Positions 63,386-64,000 of a stretch of 64,000 bases of DNA are shown in pieces; the stretch's first letter is position 1; every line of letters starts with the position of its first letter. The position numbers and the translations under genes are program-made. Below the pieces are notes generated by a model. That model worked only from the letters and a program-made list of their open reading frames with translations, searched no databases and was not told where the DNA came from. Source of the stretch: Streptomyces morookaense (GTDB taxonomy: Bacteria > Actinomycetota > Actinomycetes > Streptomycetales > Streptomycetaceae); the NCBI RefSeq assembly GCF_013030945.1, contig NZ_JABBXF010000008.1, positions 124,001 through 188,000 on the forward strand, in the 5' to 3' direction.

Positions 63386-64000
63386 TCAGTTGCCTCCGCT
63401 TCCCGGCAGGCCGGCCCGGTCGAGCCAGGGGCCGCGGCGCCAGCCGTCGATGTCGTAGTCGTCGAGGCAGTCCTGCACCATGGCCTCGTAGCGGGCGAGG
63501 CTGCCGCGCCGGGTCGCCCACCGCAGCGCGTCCAGCCGTACCTGCTCGCCGTTGCCGGAGTAGTTGCGCTCGTACAGTTCGTGCCGGCCGCCGAACTCGG
63601 TGCCGATGGCGTCCCAGACCAGCTTGAGCAGCTTGATCCGGTCGACGGCGCTGGAGTCGGAGCCGCGGTAGAAGCGGTCGATGAGCGGCCGCAGTTCGGG
63701 GTTGGCGAGGTCGCGGCCGCTGGACGGCACGGCGAGGGGCGCGCCGCCGAGGGTGGTCTCGAACAGTTCGTGGACCCGGTCCCACACCTGCGCGTTGTAC
63801 ATCCGCATCGCGGAGGCGTGCTCCAGGCGCGGTACGACGGTGCCTCCGCTGCCGGGCTCGGGGTCGTACGCCATGGCCGAGGTGAGGGCCCACACCATGT
63901 CCCGCATGGTGATCAGCTCGCCGACGGCGGCCTGCACGCCGCGGAACTCGTCGGTGCCGTTGGCCTTGGTGCCGCGGGAGAGCAGCCCGGCCATCAGCTC
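63386..64000 (-). CDS. HpaB/PvcC-type flavin-dependent phenol hydroxylase, C-terminal part
   Basis: The frame runs off the right edge, so only the last ~204 residues are visible. They match the C-terminal helical domain of 4-hydroxyphenylacetate 3-hydroxylase (HpaB): RGTKANGTDEFRGVQAAVGE, VDRIKLLKLVWDAIGTEFGG followed by RHELYERNYSGNGEQ, and QDCLDDYDIDGW. The enzyme uses reduced FAD from a partner reductase to convert phenols to catechols. The gene is the first visible of a minus-strand operon with asparagine synthase, quinone oxidoreductase and extradiol dioxygenase, spaced by one base from the next. Its substrate (tyrosine, hydroxyphenylacetate or another phenol) cannot be told. Confidence 0.88.
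   Translation of the reverse strand, partial: ELMAGLLSRGTKANGTDEFRGVQAAVGELITMRDMVWALTSAMAYDPEPGSGGTVVPRLEHASAMRMYNAQVWDRVHELFETTLGGAPLAVPSSGRDLANPELRPLIDRFYRGSDSSAVDRIKLLKLVWDAIGTEFGGRHELYERNYSGNGEQVRLDALRWATRRGSLARYEAMVQDCLDDYDIDGWRRGPWLDRAGLPGSGGN

Overview
The window looks like Streptomyces chromosome. It is very GC-rich with strong third-position G/C bias, purine-rich Shine-Dalgarno sites, frequent GTG starts and overlapping start/stop codons. It also carries Streptomyces-type gene families (BTAD/SARP regulator, NACHT-membrane proteins, giant PKS) and a dispersed intergenic repeat with core GGGGCGCGGGGAACTGCGC. No rRNA, tRNA or CRISPR array was seen.

Layout. 1-1.1 kb: end of an HTH regulator gene and a membrane protein. 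1.3-8.7 kb: potassium system kdpD, a 27-residue membrane peptide, kdpF, kdpA, kdpB and kdpC; the KdpD kinase core appears degenerate and no kdpE is present. 8.7-11 kb: epoxide hydrolase-like enzyme and a glycosyltransferase, divergent from a HelD-like RNA polymerase-recycling helicase (11.2-13.4 kb). 13.4-16.6 kb: an actinobacterial sporulation-delaying-protein (Sdp) type toxin locus, transcribed sdpI, sdpC, sdpA, sdpB on the minus strand. 16.9-21.4 kb: a small membrane protein facing an operon of three PLP enzymes (fold III decarboxylase; cysteine synthase-like enzyme fused to rhodanese; SufS-like enzyme). 21.7-23.8 kb: a TnpB insertion element whose right end sits exactly in a conserved motif of an aldo/keto reductase gene that has lost its 5' part. 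23.9-25.9 kb: a class A penicillin-binding protein.

26.0-53.3 kb is the centrepiece: a compact trans-AT polyketide cluster with the gene set known from glutarimide antibiotics. A large SARP-AAA regulator is divergent from an operon of free malonyltransferase, free ACP, asparagine synthase-like amidotransferase, a single 6,372-residue AT-less PKS and a UbiD-family decarboxylase. The PKS reads KS-DH-KR-ACP / KS-B-ACP / KS-KR-ACP / KS-ACP / KS-DH-KR-MT-ACP-TE. The inferred logic is a malonamyl starter made by AT, ACP and amidotransferase, glutarimide formation by modules 1-2, a hydroxyl from module 3, a ketone from module 4, a methylated enoyl unit from module 5, TE release and possibly UbiD decarboxylation. 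Between regulator and operon lie heptamers of CGGCAAG type with 11-bp periodicity, as expected of SARP operators.

53.4-64 kb: a secreted lipase-like hydrolase; two tandem, highly similar NACHT-membrane proteins, each with a TTA codon at codon 5; then a tightly coupled minus-strand operon running off the right edge (HpaB-type monooxygenase, asparagine synthase, quinone oxidoreductase, class III extradiol dioxygenase). This looks like a second small biosynthetic locus that converts a phenol through a catechol to a ring-cleaved, possibly amidated product.
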